Shown: positions 8,001 to 16,500 of the stretch, piece by piece
Layout of the letters: each line of letters opens with the position of its first letter
Position numbering within the stretch: position 1 is the stretch's first letter
Program-made: the position numbers and the translations under genes
Assembly: GCF_039905635.1 (NCBI RefSeq)
Contig: NZ_CP157000.1
Location: forward strand, 3,906,001-3,970,000
Length of the DNA stretch: 64,000 bases
Source: Microbacterium sp. ProA8
GTDB taxonomy: Bacteria; Actinomycetota; Actinomycetes; Actinomycetales; Microbacteriaceae
Direction of reading: 5' to 3'
Notes under the pieces: generated by a model
Seen by the model: the letters and a program-made list of their open reading frames with translations, nothing else
Told to the model about the DNA's origin: nothing
The model's database searches: none

Positions 8001-8121
8001 GGCGCGTGAGCCGCCGAGCGCGCCCGAGGCAGCCGGAGTCTTGTCTTCGGGTTATCCCCCACCCGCCGCCCGGCCACACGATGGGCGCATCTCCCGGGGC
8101 GGCCGTGCAGCGTTCATGACC

Positions 8122-8997
8122 TCAGCGCAGCTGGCCGAGGGCCCGCTCATGCACGCGGGGGTCGGAGCCCATGCCGGCAGGCGACTCGGGACCGTAGACG
8201 ATGAGCTCGTCCACACCGAGGCCCGCCGCATGCTCTGCCGCCGCGATGAAGGCGTCGACATCGGAGGTCGGGCGCACGCGGCCGAAGCCCAGCAGCAGCG
8301 AGCGTCGCACGGTGGACGGGTCGCGACCGACACGGTCGCACTCCGCGGCGAAGCCGGTGGCCTGCTGCGCGATCAGCTGCCAGTACTCGTCGGCGTCGAG
8401 CTGCGTCGACCCGGGCCCGCCGTAGGTGTTCCACGTGTCGGCGTACCGCGCGGCCAATGCCAGCGCGCGCGGTCCGTGAGCGGCCAGGAGCAGCTCAGGC
8501 GCGTCCACGCCGTCCGGGCGGCCCGTCGTCTCGAGGCCGGTGAACGACATCCTCTTGCCCTGCCACTCGGTGGCGCCGTCGAGCACCGCCCGATAGCCCT
8601 CGACGACGTCGGCGAAACGAGCCGACATCTCGCCCAAGGTCGAGTTCTCGCCGCTATCGGCGAGCTCGCACGGGGGCGCTCCGAGGCCGAGCCCGAGCAC
8701 CAGTCGCCCTTCGGAGATGTCCTGGACGGTCATCGCCGCCCGCGCGAGTGCGACCGGCCGGCGGAACACGGCGGAGGCCACGAGGGTCCCCAGCCGGATG
8801 CGCTCGGTGACCCCCGCCGCCGCCGTGAGGGTGGTGAATGCCTCGCCGAGCCACTCGCCGCGGGCCGTCGCATGGGTGAGATGGTCATAGGTGTAGGCGA
8901 CGTCGTAGCCGACCTCGTCGGCCCAGCGGTACCAGCGCGCCTGCGCGCGCCACGGGCCCACCGGAGGAATCACCAGACTGATGCGGCGCAGGGTCAT
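8122..8997 (-). CDS. LLM-class F420-dependent oxidoreductase
   Basis: The 291-residue luciferase-like TIM barrel carries DHLTHATA near residue 40, the RIRLGTLVASAVFRRPVALAR block, ISEGRLVLGLGLG and AHGPRALALAARYADTWN. In actinobacteria these usually use reduced F420, which fits cofE at 4280. FMN use cannot be excluded. The substrate is unknown. It is a single gene divergent from the pentapeptide-repeat gene. A CATCCT hexamer 7 nt before the ATG could be a -10 for leaderless transcription. Confidence 0.85.
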   Translation of the reverse strand: MTLRRISLVIPPVGPWRAQARWYRWADEVGYDVAYTYDHLTHATARGEWLGEAFTTLTAAAGVTERIRLGTLVASAVFRRPVALARAAMTVQDISEGRLVLGLGLGAPPCELADSGENSTLGEMSARFADVVEGYRAVLDGATEWQGKRMSFTGLETTGRPDGVDAPELLLAAHGPRALALAARYADTWNTYGGPGSTQLDADEYWQLIAQQATGFAAECDRVGRDPSTVRRSLLLGFGRVRPTSDVDAFIAAAEHAAGLGVDELIVYGPESPAGMGSDPRVHERALGQLR

Positions 8998-9046
8998 GCG
9001 ACCCAGGATGGCACGCGGCGGCGGTCGTCGTGTCGTGACGGCGGGC

Positions 9047-9052
9047 TAGGGT
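9047..9052 (+). promoter_or_regulatory. -10 box of leaderless promoter
   Basis: TAGGGT lies 6 nt before the GTG at 9059. Confidence 0.6.
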
Positions 9053-9058
9053 GCAGGG

Positions 9059-9748
9059 GTGGCAATACGGACCAAGGCGTCGCGCAGAGGCAAGGGGACG
9101 CAGGCTCCCCAGTTCGACTTCGACGAGAGCGTGCTCTCAGACCTCGCCGTCGGCGACCCGGCGTCATTCGGCTCCGCGGGCTTCGAGGGCGTGGCCTACG
9201 CCGATGTCGTCCGCGAGGAGTGGGAGCTCCGCGTCGGCGACACCGTCGAGGGCACACGCTTCGACGGCCTGGCCGTCGGCAGCTGGACGCTGCGCGGCGC
9301 GCACATCCTCGAATCCGTGATCACCGGGGCGGACATCCCCGCGGTATCCGGCGCCCGCAGCGGGTGGCGCGACGTCGAGGTGCGCGACAGCAGGTTCGGA
9401 TCCTTCGAGGCGTACGACGCGTCGTGGCGCGGCATCCGATTCACCCGCTGCAAGCTCGGGTACGTCAACCTGCGCGCCGCAGAGCTGCTCGACATCGCCT
9501 TCATCGACTGCACCATCGACGAGATCGATCTGATGGATGCCGCGGCCCGCCGCGTCGCCTTCGAGGCCACCCGCATCGCCACGCTGAACGCGAGCGGCGC
9601 GCGGTTCACCGACGTCGATCTGCGGGGAGCCGAGATCGCTCAGGTGGTGGGCCTGGAAGGCCTCCGCGGCGCGACGATCTCGCCCGATCAGCTTCAGTTC
9701 ATCGCACCGGCGCTCGCCGATCTCGCCGGCATCCGCGTCGACGGCTGA
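9059..9748 (+). CDS. Pentapeptide-repeat protein
   Basis: The protein has 229 residues. From residue ~60 the sequence shows the A(D/N)LxF-like five-residue periodicity, as in GTRFDGLAVGSWTLRGAHILESVITGADI and later RFTDVDLRGAEI. This should form a right-handed quadrilateral beta helix. Some family members protect DNA gyrase (MfpA/Qnr), but most have no known role. The N-terminal ~30 residues are basic (MAIRTKASRRGKGTQ). The GTG start follows a TAGGGT -10 with no Shine-Dalgarno. It is divergent from the LLM oxidoreductase. Confidence 0.85.
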   Translation: MAIRTKASRRGKGTQAPQFDFDESVLSDLAVGDPASFGSAGFEGVAYADVVREEWELRVGDTVEGTRFDGLAVGSWTLRGAHILESVITGADIPAVSGARSGWRDVEVRDSRFGSFEAYDASWRGIRFTRCKLGYVNLRAAELLDIAFIDCTIDEIDLMDAAARRVAFEATRIATLNASGARFTDVDLRGAEIAQVVGLEGLRGATISPDQLQFIAPALADLAGIRVDG

Positions 9749-9800
9749 CGGCGGTCGCTGCCCTCGAGACGGCGCTCGGTCGTCCCGACGCTTCCGCCCC

Positions 9801-9943
9801 GGTGTTGAGCGAGCGGCGGAGGGGCCAGCGAAACGCCTCGACCGCGACACAACGCGTCGGTCGCTGGCGCTCCCTCGCTCAACGACCCGCAAGTGGGGCC
9901 CGGTCGTTGAGCGAGCGAGGAACGAGCGAGACGAAACGCCTCG
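9801..9943. repeat. Block of three dispersed GTTGAGCGAGC repeats
   Basis: Three copies of the dispersed family lie between the pentapeptide gene and the cytochrome b gene. They are a degenerate copy at 9801-9840, an inverted copy at ~9854-9888 and an intact copy at 9901-9943. The intact form opens GGTCGTTGAGCGAGC and ends GAGACGAAACGCC. No gene is seen in this stretch. Confidence 0.85.
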
Positions 9944-9958
9944 GGCGTCAAGCGGACG

Positions 9959-11797
9959 TCAGCGCCCGGAGACCTTGCCGAAGAGACGGGCGATCGGCGC
10001 GAGCACGAGTGGGCGAGCAGCGATCCAGGCAGCTGCGATCACCACGAGCGAGGCGACGAAGAACCAGAAACCCGTCCAGTTGGCCGCGTAGGCGTCCGGG
10101 TCGGCCGACCCCTGGGCGGCGTACATGTGGTTGAGGTTGCGCAGCGCGCCGGTGGCGAGCACGAGGAAGACGTGCACGGCGATGAACGCCACGAAGTAGA
10201 GCATCACCGGGAAGTGCACGGCACGAGCCCACTCCACCGGATACGCCTTGTTCAGCCCGGCGGCGTTCTTGGGCCACACGCCCGACATCCGCACGCCCGT
10301 GATCACGGCCAGCGGCGCCGCGATGAACACTGTGGCGAAGTAGGCGAGCTGCTGCAGCGCGTTGTAGTTCACCCACCCGTTCTCGGTGGGCCAGTCGAGC
10401 GACACGTACTGCAGCGCCGCCGAGAGGGCGTTCGGGAACACCTCCCACGACGTCGGCACGATGCGCATCCACTGCCCGGTCACGACCAGCAGCACCACGA
10501 ACACCACGCCGTTGACCAGCCACAGGATGTCGAGCGACTGGTGGAACCAGAGGTTCAGGCTGATCTTGCGTCGATTGTTGTTCCGCGGCGACCAGAACGC
10601 GGTCGGCCGCTTCTCGGTGCGCACGCGCAGACCCGACCGGATGATGAGCACCATCAGGAAGAAGTTGAAGAAGTGCTGCCATCCGAGCCACGCCGGGAAG
10701 CCGACCGGCGCTCCCTCGGGCAGGTGGTACTCCCCCGGGTACGTCGCGAGGAAGTCGGCACCCCACTGCGTGCTGAGCAGCCAGCGCACCGCGAACACGG
10801 CCATCGCGGCGGCGTAGAGGAGGCCGGCGCCCCCGACGATCACGGCGCCCGCCCACTGGCCTCGGGTGAAGGGGCCGATCCGCTTCGGCTCCGCCGCCGG
10901 CGCGCGGCGCGTGCGTGCGGCCGCGCCCGCCCACACGGTGCGCGGGAACGGCAATGGCTGCGACAGGGGCACCCCGGTCACCGTGCCGGAAGCGGCCGGA
11001 GCGGCGGGCGCTCGTGGAGCGAGCGACGCTTCGGTGTCCGACGTTGAGACGTCGCGAACCTCGAGCTCGGCGTCGGTTCTGGGCGTTTCGTCTCGCTCGT
11101 TCCTCGCTCGCTCAACGACCGGGACCGCTGCGACGCTCGGTGCGAACCCGGCGGGCGGCCAGGGCTCGCCGCCCGGCACGCGCGGCAGGCCTCGACGCAG
11201 AGGGCGGGCTGCGCCGGCGGATGCCGCGGCCACCGGTTGCACGTCGACCCCCGGCGTTTCGTCTCGCTCGTTCCTCGCTCGCTCAACGGCCGGAGCCTGG
11301 GCCGCGACGCCGGCCACGCCCGCACCACCGGTCCCTGAGCTTGTCGAAGGGCCGTCCGCCACGGGGGCTTCGACAGACTCGGCAACCGGGGCCACAGCAA
11401 CCGGCCCGTCGTCGTCGGGTACCGGCGCGATGCCGGCGGGCGGCCAGGGCTCGCCGCCCGGCACACGCGGCAGGCCACGACGCAGAGGGCGGCCTGCGCC
11501 GGCGGATGCCACGGCCACCGGTTGCACGTCGACCCGGGGCGTTTCGTCTCGCTCGTTCCTCGCTCGCTCAACGACCGGAGTCTGGCCCGCGACGCCGGCC
11601 ACGCCGGCACCACCGGTCCCTGAGCTTGTCGAAGGGCCGTCCGCCACGGACGCTTCGACGGACTCCGCGGCTGGAACCGTCTCCGGCGAAAGGCGCCCGT
11701 CGCCGTTCGGCACCGGCGCGGTACCGGCGGGCGGCCAGGGCTCGCCGCCGGGCACGCGCGGCAGCCCGCGCCGCACCGTGGAACCGAACGTCGCCAT
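9959..11797 (-). CDS. Cytochrome b (b561/hydrogenase type) with repeat-built N-terminus
   Basis: The protein has 612 residues. The C-terminal ~310 form a membrane cytochrome b with about six helices. Candidate haem ligands are His375 (WQHFFNFF), His419 (FHQSLD), His528 (VHFPVM) and His542 (VHVFLV). The HX13H pair is typical of two-haem cytochromes b that oxidise or reduce quinones. The N-terminal ~200 residues are three tandem copies of a unit opening [17 protein letters not shown]. Inside them, dispersed DNA repeats are translated as [12 protein letters not shown] and PSTSSGTGG. The gene starts 6 bp after etfA, so it may accept electrons from ETF. That role is inferred. Confidence 0.85.
   Translation of the reverse strand: MATFGSTVRRGLPRVPGGEPWPPAGTAPVPNGDGRLSPETVPAAESVEASVADGPSTSSGTGGAGVAGVAGQTPVVERARNERDETPRVDVQPVAVASAGAGRPLRRGLPRVPGGEPWPPAGIAPVPDDDGPVAVAPVAESVEAPVADGPSTSSGTGGAGVAGVAAQAPAVERARNERDETPGVDVQPVAAASAGAARPLRRGLPRVPGGEPWPPAGFAPSVAAVPVVERARNERDETPRTDAELEVRDVSTSDTEASLAPRAPAAPAASGTVTGVPLSQPLPFPRTVWAGAAARTRRAPAAEPKRIGPFTRGQWAGAVIVGGAGLLYAAAMAVFAVRWLLSTQWGADFLATYPGEYHLPEGAPVGFPAWLGWQHFFNFFLMVLIIRSGLRVRTEKRPTAFWSPRNNNRRKISLNLWFHQSLDILWLVNGVVFVVLLVVTGQWMRIVPTSWEVFPNALSAALQYVSLDWPTENGWVNYNALQQLAYFATVFIAAPLAVITGVRMSGVWPKNAAGLNKAYPVEWARAVHFPVMLYFVAFIAVHVFLVLATGALRNLNHMYAAQGSADPDAYAANWTGFWFFVASLVVIAAAWIAARPLVLAPIARLFGKVSGR
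11081..11797. repeat. Three tandem 285-291 bp coding repeats
   Basis: The landmark GCGGGCGGCC recurs at 11151, 11436 and 11727, giving periods of 285 and 291 bp, both divisible by three. Each unit contains an inverted copy of the GTTGAGCGAGC repeat (11081-11123, 11252-11293, 11537-11578). Two also carry the GGTCCCTGAGCTTGTCGAAG repeat (11330-11353, 11615-11638). All are read in frame by the cytochrome b gene. Confidence 0.85.
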
Positions 11798-11803
11798 CCC
11801 CGG

Positions 11804-12769
11804 TTACGCCTTCTTCGCCTCGAGCGCGGCGATCAGCTGCGGCACCACGGTGAACAGATCGCCGACAACGCCGAAATCGGCGATCTCGAAGATCGGGGCA
11901 TCCGCGTCCTTGTTGATCGCGACGATCGTCTTCGCCGTCTGCATGCCGGCCTTGTGCTGGATCGCGCCCGAGATGCCCAGCGCGACGTACAGCTGCGGTG
12001 CCACCGACACCCCGGTCTGCCCGACCTGGTACGAGTACGGCACGTAGCCGGCGTCGACCGCGGCGCGCGACGCGCCGATCGCTGCGCCGAGCACGTCGGC
12101 GAGCTGCTCCACGAGGACGAACTTCTCGCCGGATCCGAGCCCGCGGCCTCCGGAGACGACCTTCGTCGCACCGCGCAGCTCCGGACGCGTCGACGACACC
12201 ACGGTCTCGTCGACCGACGTCACCGTCGCCGCACGGCGTCCCGAAGGGCGCACCTCGAGCGGCTCGGCCTCGACACCGGCGACGGCGTCGGCGCGGGCAT
12301 CCACCGATCCCTGACGGATCGTGATGACCGGCGCACCCCACGTGACGGCGGCGTCGACGTTGTATGCGCCGCCGTAGACCGAGTGGTGTGCGATCACGCC
12401 TTCGGGGTCGCGCGAGACGCCGACGGCATCCACGGCGAGACCCGACCGGGTGCGCGCGGCATACCGGCCCGCGACCTCACGGCCTTCCACCGAGTGCGAG
12501 ACGAGGATGGCGTCCGGTCGCACCTCGTCGGCAGCCGCCGTCAGCGCGTCGACCGCCGTGGCGCCGAGTCCGTCGCCGGGAGCGGCGACCAGCACCGACG
12601 CGGCGCCGAGGGCTGCGGCATCCGTCGCCAACGCGGCGTCGCCGACGATCACCGCGACCGGCGTGCCCACCGAGGCGGCCGCGCCCAGCACCTCGGCCGC
12701 CGACTTGGCGAGCCCGCCCGAGGGGGTCGTGTCGAGGAACACCAGGATCGAGTCATCTGCAAACGTCAT
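11804..12769 (-). CDS. etfA: Electron transfer flavoprotein subunit alpha
   Basis: The protein has 321 residues. EtfA binds FAD and, with EtfB, shuttles electrons from acyl-CoA dehydrogenases. The C-terminal FAD domain is unmistakable: [51 protein letters not shown] and [20 protein letters not shown]. The ATG at 12769 (MTFADDS) is preferred to the GTG at 12790 because GAGGG precedes it at a usable distance. It starts 13 bp after the etfB stop and is followed 6 bp later by cytochrome b, so the three form one transcription unit. Confidence 0.95.
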   Translation of the reverse strand: MTFADDSILVFLDTTPSGGLAKSAAEVLGAAASVGTPVAVIVGDAALATDAAALGAASVLVAAPGDGLGATAVDALTAAADEVRPDAILVSHSVEGREVAGRYAARTRSGLAVDAVGVSRDPEGVIAHHSVYGGAYNVDAAVTWGAPVITIRQGSVDARADAVAGVEAEPLEVRPSGRRAATVTSVDETVVSSTRPELRGATKVVSGGRGLGSGEKFVLVEQLADVLGAAIGASRAAVDAGYVPYSYQVGQTGVSVAPQLYVALGISGAIQHKAGMQTAKTIVAINKDADAPIFEIADFGVVGDLFTVVPQLIAALEAKKA

Positions 12770-12782
12770 CACGCACGCACCC

Positions 12783-13559
12783 TCACGCAAGCCGGTTCTG
12801 AATGAGGAAGTCCGCGAGCTTCTGACCCGCGTCGCCCTCGTCGACGATCTTCACGCCGGCCTCGCGCGGCGGCTTCTCACTGAGCGCGATGACGATCGAC
12901 CGGGACGCGGCCGGGTCATGCGCGTCGATCTCGAGCTCGGCGAGCGACAGCGTCTCGAACGGCTTCTTCTTCGCCGCCATGATGCCCTTGAAGTTCGGGA
13001 AGCGCGCGTCGGGGAGCGCCTCGGTGATCGAGATCACCGCGGGAAGCGGCGCCGTCACCTGCATCGTGGCGCCGTCCGAGGCGCGAGCGCCCGAGACGGC
13101 ATCGTCGCCGATCTCGACGGCGCTCAGGTAGGTCGCGCTCGGCACATCGAGGATCTCGGCCACCATCGAGGGGATGACGCCGCCGGTGCCGTCGGTCGAC
13201 TGGTTGCCGGCGATCACCAGGTCGAAGCCGGTCCGCTGCAGCGCGGCCGCGAGCACCTCGGCGGTCAGTCCGAGGTCGGCGCCGAGAAGGGCCTCGTCGA
13301 CGACCTGCACGGCCGACGCGGCACCCATCGCGAGTCCCTTGCGCACGGTCGCCGACGCGGACGCCGGGGTCATCGAGAGCACCACCACCTCGGTGCCGGG
13401 CGTCTTGTCGGCATACGACAAGGCGACCTCCAGCGCACGCTCACCGATCTCATCGAGCACCGTCTCGCTCGCGCCGCGGTCGGCCAGACCGGTCTCCAGC
13501 GACAGCTTGCGATCCCCGTAGGTATCCGGGACTTCCTTGACCAGGACGACGATCTTCAT
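12783..13559 (-). CDS. etfB: Electron transfer flavoprotein subunit beta
   Basis: The protein has 258 residues. It opens [15 protein letters not shown] and carries the AMP-binding and partner-interaction blocks expected of Etf[39 protein letters not shown] and [28 protein letters not shown]. It is the first gene of etfB-etfA-cytochrome b. A GAGGAG Shine-Dalgarno lies before the ATG. The upstream intergenic region shared with the divergent MarR gene carries a GTGTATACATAAAC element also found before gntR. Confidence 0.95.
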   Translation of the reverse strand: MKIVVLVKEVPDTYGDRKLSLETGLADRGASETVLDEIGERALEVALSYADKTPGTEVVVLSMTPASASATVRKGLAMGAASAVQVVDEALLGADLGLTAEVLAAALQRTGFDLVIAGNQSTDGTGGVIPSMVAEILDVPSATYLSAVEIGDDAVSGARASDGATMQVTAPLPAVISITEALPDARFPNFKGIMAAKKKPFETLSLAELEIDAHDPAASRSIVIALSEKPPREAGVKIVDEGDAGQKLADFLIQNRLA

Positions 13560-13655
13560 GACGATCTCCTCACGCTGCGCACGAGTCTAGGGCGCGCCGC
13601 GCAATGTACCCAATCGCAGGGAATGCACCGACAAGACCTCCCGCTGACCCGGTGT

Positions 13656-13669
13656 GTGTATACATAAAC
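13656..13669. promoter_or_regulatory. GTGTATACATAAAC element, shared with the prp operon
   Basis: This 14-mer is identical to the one at 33060-33073 in front of gntR and contains the palindrome GTATAC. It lies ~97 bp upstream of etfB and ~68 bp upstream of marR in an otherwise GC-rich region. It is a candidate operator for a GntR-family regulator. Confidence 0.55.
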
Positions 13670-13736
13670 GCCCGTTCGCGGCATCCGAATCCGACTCATC
13701 CACTGCCTACCGGTACGGTGAAAGGAGGAGGTCGTC

Positions 13737-14273
13737 ATGGCAGCACCCAAACGTCTTCCGGTCGACCCGATCGCCGAAGCCAAGCGCCAGTGGATCGCCC
13801 ATGGCTGGGAACCCGCCGCGGCCGGCATGACCGCCGTGACGTCGATCATCCGGGCGCAGCAGCTCCTGTTCGCGCGCATCGACACCGCGCTGCGGCCCTT
13901 CGGACTCTCGTTCGCGCGATACGAGCTGCTGCGCCTGCTCGGCTTCACACGCGAGGGACGGATGCCGATGGCCAGCGCCATCGCCCGCCTGCAGGTGCAT
14001 CCGACCAGCGTGACGAACACCGTCGACCGGCTGGCCCGCGACGGTCTCGTCTCGCGGGAGCCGCACCCCGGCGACGGGCGCGCCGCCATGCTCGTGCTCA
14101 CCGACGCCGGCCGCGAGCTGGTGGAGCGCGCCACCGCCGCCCTCAACGCCGAGGTGTTCGAAGACCCCGGGCTCACCGACGCCGACACGACAGAGCTCGT
14201 GCGGATCATCGCGCGCTTCCGCAAGGACGCCGGCGACTTCACCGAGCCGAAGCCCCAGCCCGACCCCCTCTGA
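13737..14273 (+). CDS. MarR-family transcriptional regulator
   Basis: The protein has 178 residues. The winged helix is SFARYELLRLLGFT, MASAIARLQVHPTSVTNTVDRLARDGLVSREPHPGDGRAAMLVLTDAG. The last part is the beta-hairpin wing with the conserved D.R. A ~35-residue N-terminal arm includes AEAKRQWIAHGWEPA. The start is fixed by a strong AAAGGAGG Shine-Dalgarno. It is divergent from etfB, so it may regulate that operon. The downstream repeat block separates it from the enoyl-CoA hydratase operon. Confidence 0.9.
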   Translation: MAAPKRLPVDPIAEAKRQWIAHGWEPAAAGMTAVTSIIRAQQLLFARIDTALRPFGLSFARYELLRLLGFTREGRMPMASAIARLQVHPTSVTNTVDRLARDGLVSREPHPGDGRAAMLVLTDAGRELVERATAALNAEVFEDPGLTDADTTELVRIIARFRKDAGDFTEPKPQPDPL

Positions 14274-14279
14274 CTTTTC

Positions 14280-14519
14280 GGTCGTTGAGCGAGCGAAGCG
14301 AGACGAAACGCCCCGAACCGAACGGATACGCCGGGTGCAGGCGTTCGTAATCCCGGTCGTTGAGCGAGGGAGCGCCAGCGACCGAGACGAAACGCGCCGA
14401 ACCGAACGAATACGCCTGGGTGCAGGCGTTTCGTCTCGCTCGTTCCTCGCTCGCTCAACGACCGGGAGAACGTTCCTCGGTCGTTGAGCGAGGGAGTGCC
14501 AGCGACCGAGACGAAACGC
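14280..14519. repeat. Cluster of four dispersed GTTGAGCGAGC repeats
   Basis: Four copies lie at 14280-14312, 14354-14394, 14426-14464 (inverted) and 14478-14519. The middle arm differs between copies: GAAGCGAGAC, GGAGCGCCAGCGACC or GAGGAACGAGC. The first two are followed by a shared stretch (CCGAACCGAACG.ATACGCC, then GGTGCAGGCGTT), showing a local duplication. No gene is seen here. Confidence 0.85.
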
Positions 14520-14520
14520 G

Positions 14521-15381
14521 TCAGCGGCCCGTGAACCCGGGGGCGCGCTTCTCGCGGAAGGCGGCCATGCCCTCCTTCTGGTCGGCGGTGTCGAAGAGGC
14601 TCGCGAACACGTGGCGCTCGAGCCGGAGGCCCTCGGCCAGCGACGTCTCGAGCGCGGCGTCCAGCACGGCCTTCGCGGCATACAGCGACGGCAGGCTCTT
14701 CGCCGCGATGCTGTCGGCCGTCTTCTGCGCCTCGGTGAGCAGGTCGGCGGCGGGCACGACGCGCGAGACGAGTCCGGAGCGCTCGGCTTCGGCGGCATCC
14801 ATCATCCGTCCGGTGAGGATCAGCTCGGCGGCCTTGTAGGGGCCCACCGCGCGGACGAGCCGCTGCGAGCCGCCCATGCCGGGGATGACCCCGAGGTTGA
14901 TCTCGGGCTGCCCGAACTTCGCAGTGTCGGCGGCGAGGATGATGTCGCACATCATCGCGAGCTCGCATCCGCCGCCGAGCGCGTAGCCCGAGACGGCGGC
15001 GATGACGGGCGTGCGCACGGCGGCGAACTGCGCCCAGCCGCCGAAGTGGTCGCCCATCAGCATGTCGAGCCCCGACTTCGACTCCATCTCCTTGATGTCG
15101 GCGCCCGCGGCGAACGCACGCTCCGATCCGGTGACGACGATCGCGCCGATCTGCTCGTCGGCATCGAAGACGGATGCCGCCGCCACCACATCCCGGCACA
15201 CCTGCGTGTTCAGCGCGTTGAGCGCCTCCGGCCGGTTCAGCGTGATCCACCCGACCCGCCCGCGCGTTTCGACCAGGATCGTTTCGTACACGATCGTCTC
15301 GTGCCCGGTCGTCTCGTGCTCGGTCGTCGGCGGAGTCGTCTCGTGCTCGGTCGTCGGCGGAGTCGTCTCGTGCTCGGCCAT
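14521..15381 (-). CDS. Enoyl-CoA hydratase/isomerase
   Basis: The protein has 286 residues. The crotonase core runs from [22 protein letters not shown]. Oxyanion-hole glycines lie in [11 protein letters not shown] and [14 protein letters not shown], and the catalytic Glu pair region includes [20 protein letters not shown]. It hydrates 2-enoyl-CoA. In this operon methacrylyl-CoA is a plausible substrate. The extra N-terminus ([20 protein letters not shown]) is encoded by a 27-bp tandem repeat and has no counterpart in ordinary crotonases. It is the third gene after an acyl-CoA dehydrogenase and a 3-hydroxyisobutyrate dehydrogenase. Confidence 0.9.
   Translation of the reverse strand: MAEHETTPPTTEHETTPPTTEHETTGHETIVYETILVETRGRVGWITLNRPEALNALNTQVCRDVVAAASVFDADEQIGAIVVTGSERAFAAGADIKEMESKSGLDMLMGDHFGGWAQFAAVRTPVIAAVSGYALGGGCELAMMCDIILAADTAKFGQPEINLGVIPGMGGSQRLVRAVGPYKAAELILTGRMMDAAEAERSGLVSRVVPAADLLTEAQKTADSIAAKSLPSLYAAKAVLDAALETSLAEGLRLERHVFASLFDTADQKEGMAAFREKRAPGFTGR
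15308..15380. repeat. 27-bp tandem repeat at the 5' end of a coding gene
   Basis: Units lie at 15308-15334 and 15335-15361, with a partial third to 15380. Each encodes nine residues, TTPPTTEHE. Changes in copy number would keep the reading frame. Confidence 0.85.
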
Positions 15382-15429
15382 GGGGGCTCCGTTCCCGTCA
15401 GGGGGACGCGCGTCCCCGCTTCTCGATTG

Positions 15430-15502
15430 CATGTCCCGATTCCCGGTCATCATGTCCCAGATTCGCCTACAAGACGCCGCGCGTACGCAAGAAATCGGGA
15501 CA
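15430..15502. repeat. TGTCCCG repeat cluster A
   Basis: CATGTCCCGATT, then CATGTCCCAGATT, then the inverted form ATCGGGACA lie between the hydratase and the 3-hydroxyisobutyrate dehydrogenase genes. Similar clusters are at 29625 and 57349. Confidence 0.7.
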
Positions 15503-15559
15503 CGCGAGCACAAGGACAGGGCATCGGGTGGACCGGGAGGTGCGTCCGGCCACCCGGGG

Positions 15560-16459
15560 TCAGGCGGACTCGGCGCGGATGGTGTTGATGATGCCCGAGA
15601 AGTCCTGCGACGCGCCCTCGCCGGCGGCGTACTGCGCATAGATCTCGCGAGCCAGCATGCCCATGCGCGCGTCGACGCCCGTCGCCGAGATCGCGTGCTC
15701 GGCGAGGCCGAGGTCCTTGTTCATGAGGGCGCCGGCGAAGCCGGGCTGATAGTCGCGGTTCGCGGGGCTGGTGGGCACCGGCCCCGGCACCGGACAGTTC
15801 GTCGTGAGCGCCCAGCACTGACCCGACGCGTTCGACGCCACGTCGAACAGCGCCTGGTGCGACAGCCCGAGCCGCTCCCCCAGCACGAACGCCTCGGCGA
15901 CCGCGATCTGCGACACGGCGAGGATCATGTTGTTGCAGACCTTCGCGGCCTGCCCCAGCCCCGCACCGCCGCAGTGCACGACGCGGCGGCCCATCGCCTC
16001 GAGCAGCGGGCGGGCCGCCTCGAAGTCCTCGTCCGTCCCGCCGACCATGAACGCGAGCGTGGCGTTCTCGGCGCCGACGACTCCCCCCGACACCGGGGCG
16101 TCGAGCGCTCGGTGCCCGGCCGCCTCGGCGAGCGCGTGCGCGGCGCGGGCCTCGTCGACGGCGATCGTCGAGCAGTCGATGAACAGTGCTCCGGATGCCG
16201 CGACCCCGAGCAGCCCCGTGGTGCCGCCCTCGCCGCGGTAGGCGTCGAGCACCTGCGCACCGGTCTGGAACATCGTGATGACGACGTCCGCGCCGGTGGC
16301 GGCATCCGTTCCCGATTCCGCGACGGCGAGTCCCGCCGTGCGTGCCGTCTCGACGGCGGCGGGCATGACGTCGAAACCCCTCACCTCGTGGCCGGCCGCC
16401 GCCAGGTTCTTCGCCATCGGCAGGCCCATGTGGCCGAGCCCCAGGAATGCGATCTTCAT
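15560..16459 (-). CDS. mmsB: 3-hydroxyisobutyrate dehydrogenase
   Basis: The protein has 299 residues. The N-terminal Rossmann motif is [17 protein letters not shown]. The substrate loop [22 protein letters not shown] and the catalytic Lys in [15 protein letters not shown] are typical of beta-hydroxyacid dehydrogenases. The [45 protein letters not shown] block is specific to the 3-hydroxyisobutyrate type. It oxidises 3-hydroxyisobutyrate to methylmalonate semialdehyde in valine catabolism using NAD. It has a GAGGAGA Shine-Dalgarno and lies 41 bp after the acyl-CoA dehydrogenase. Confidence 0.93.
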   Translation of the reverse strand: MKIAFLGLGHMGLPMAKNLAAAGHEVRGFDVMPAAVETARTAGLAVAESGTDAATGADVVITMFQTGAQVLDAYRGEGGTTGLLGVAASGALFIDCSTIAVDEARAAHALAEAAGHRALDAPVSGGVVGAENATLAFMVGGTDEDFEAARPLLEAMGRRVVHCGGAGLGQAAKVCNNMILAVSQIAVAEAFVLGERLGLSHQALFDVASNASGQCWALTTNCPVPGPVPTSPANRDYQPGFAGALMNKDLGLAEHAISATGVDARMGMLAREIYAQYAAGEGASQDFSGIINTIRAESA

Positions 16460-16500
16460 GTCGGATCTCCTCGTCGGTGTTCTGGAACGATCGACGATGG

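Noticed and set aside
9801..14519. Insertion sequence remnants
   Set aside because: The clusters are made of short dispersed repeats. No transposase fragment, terminal inverted repeats or target duplication was found.
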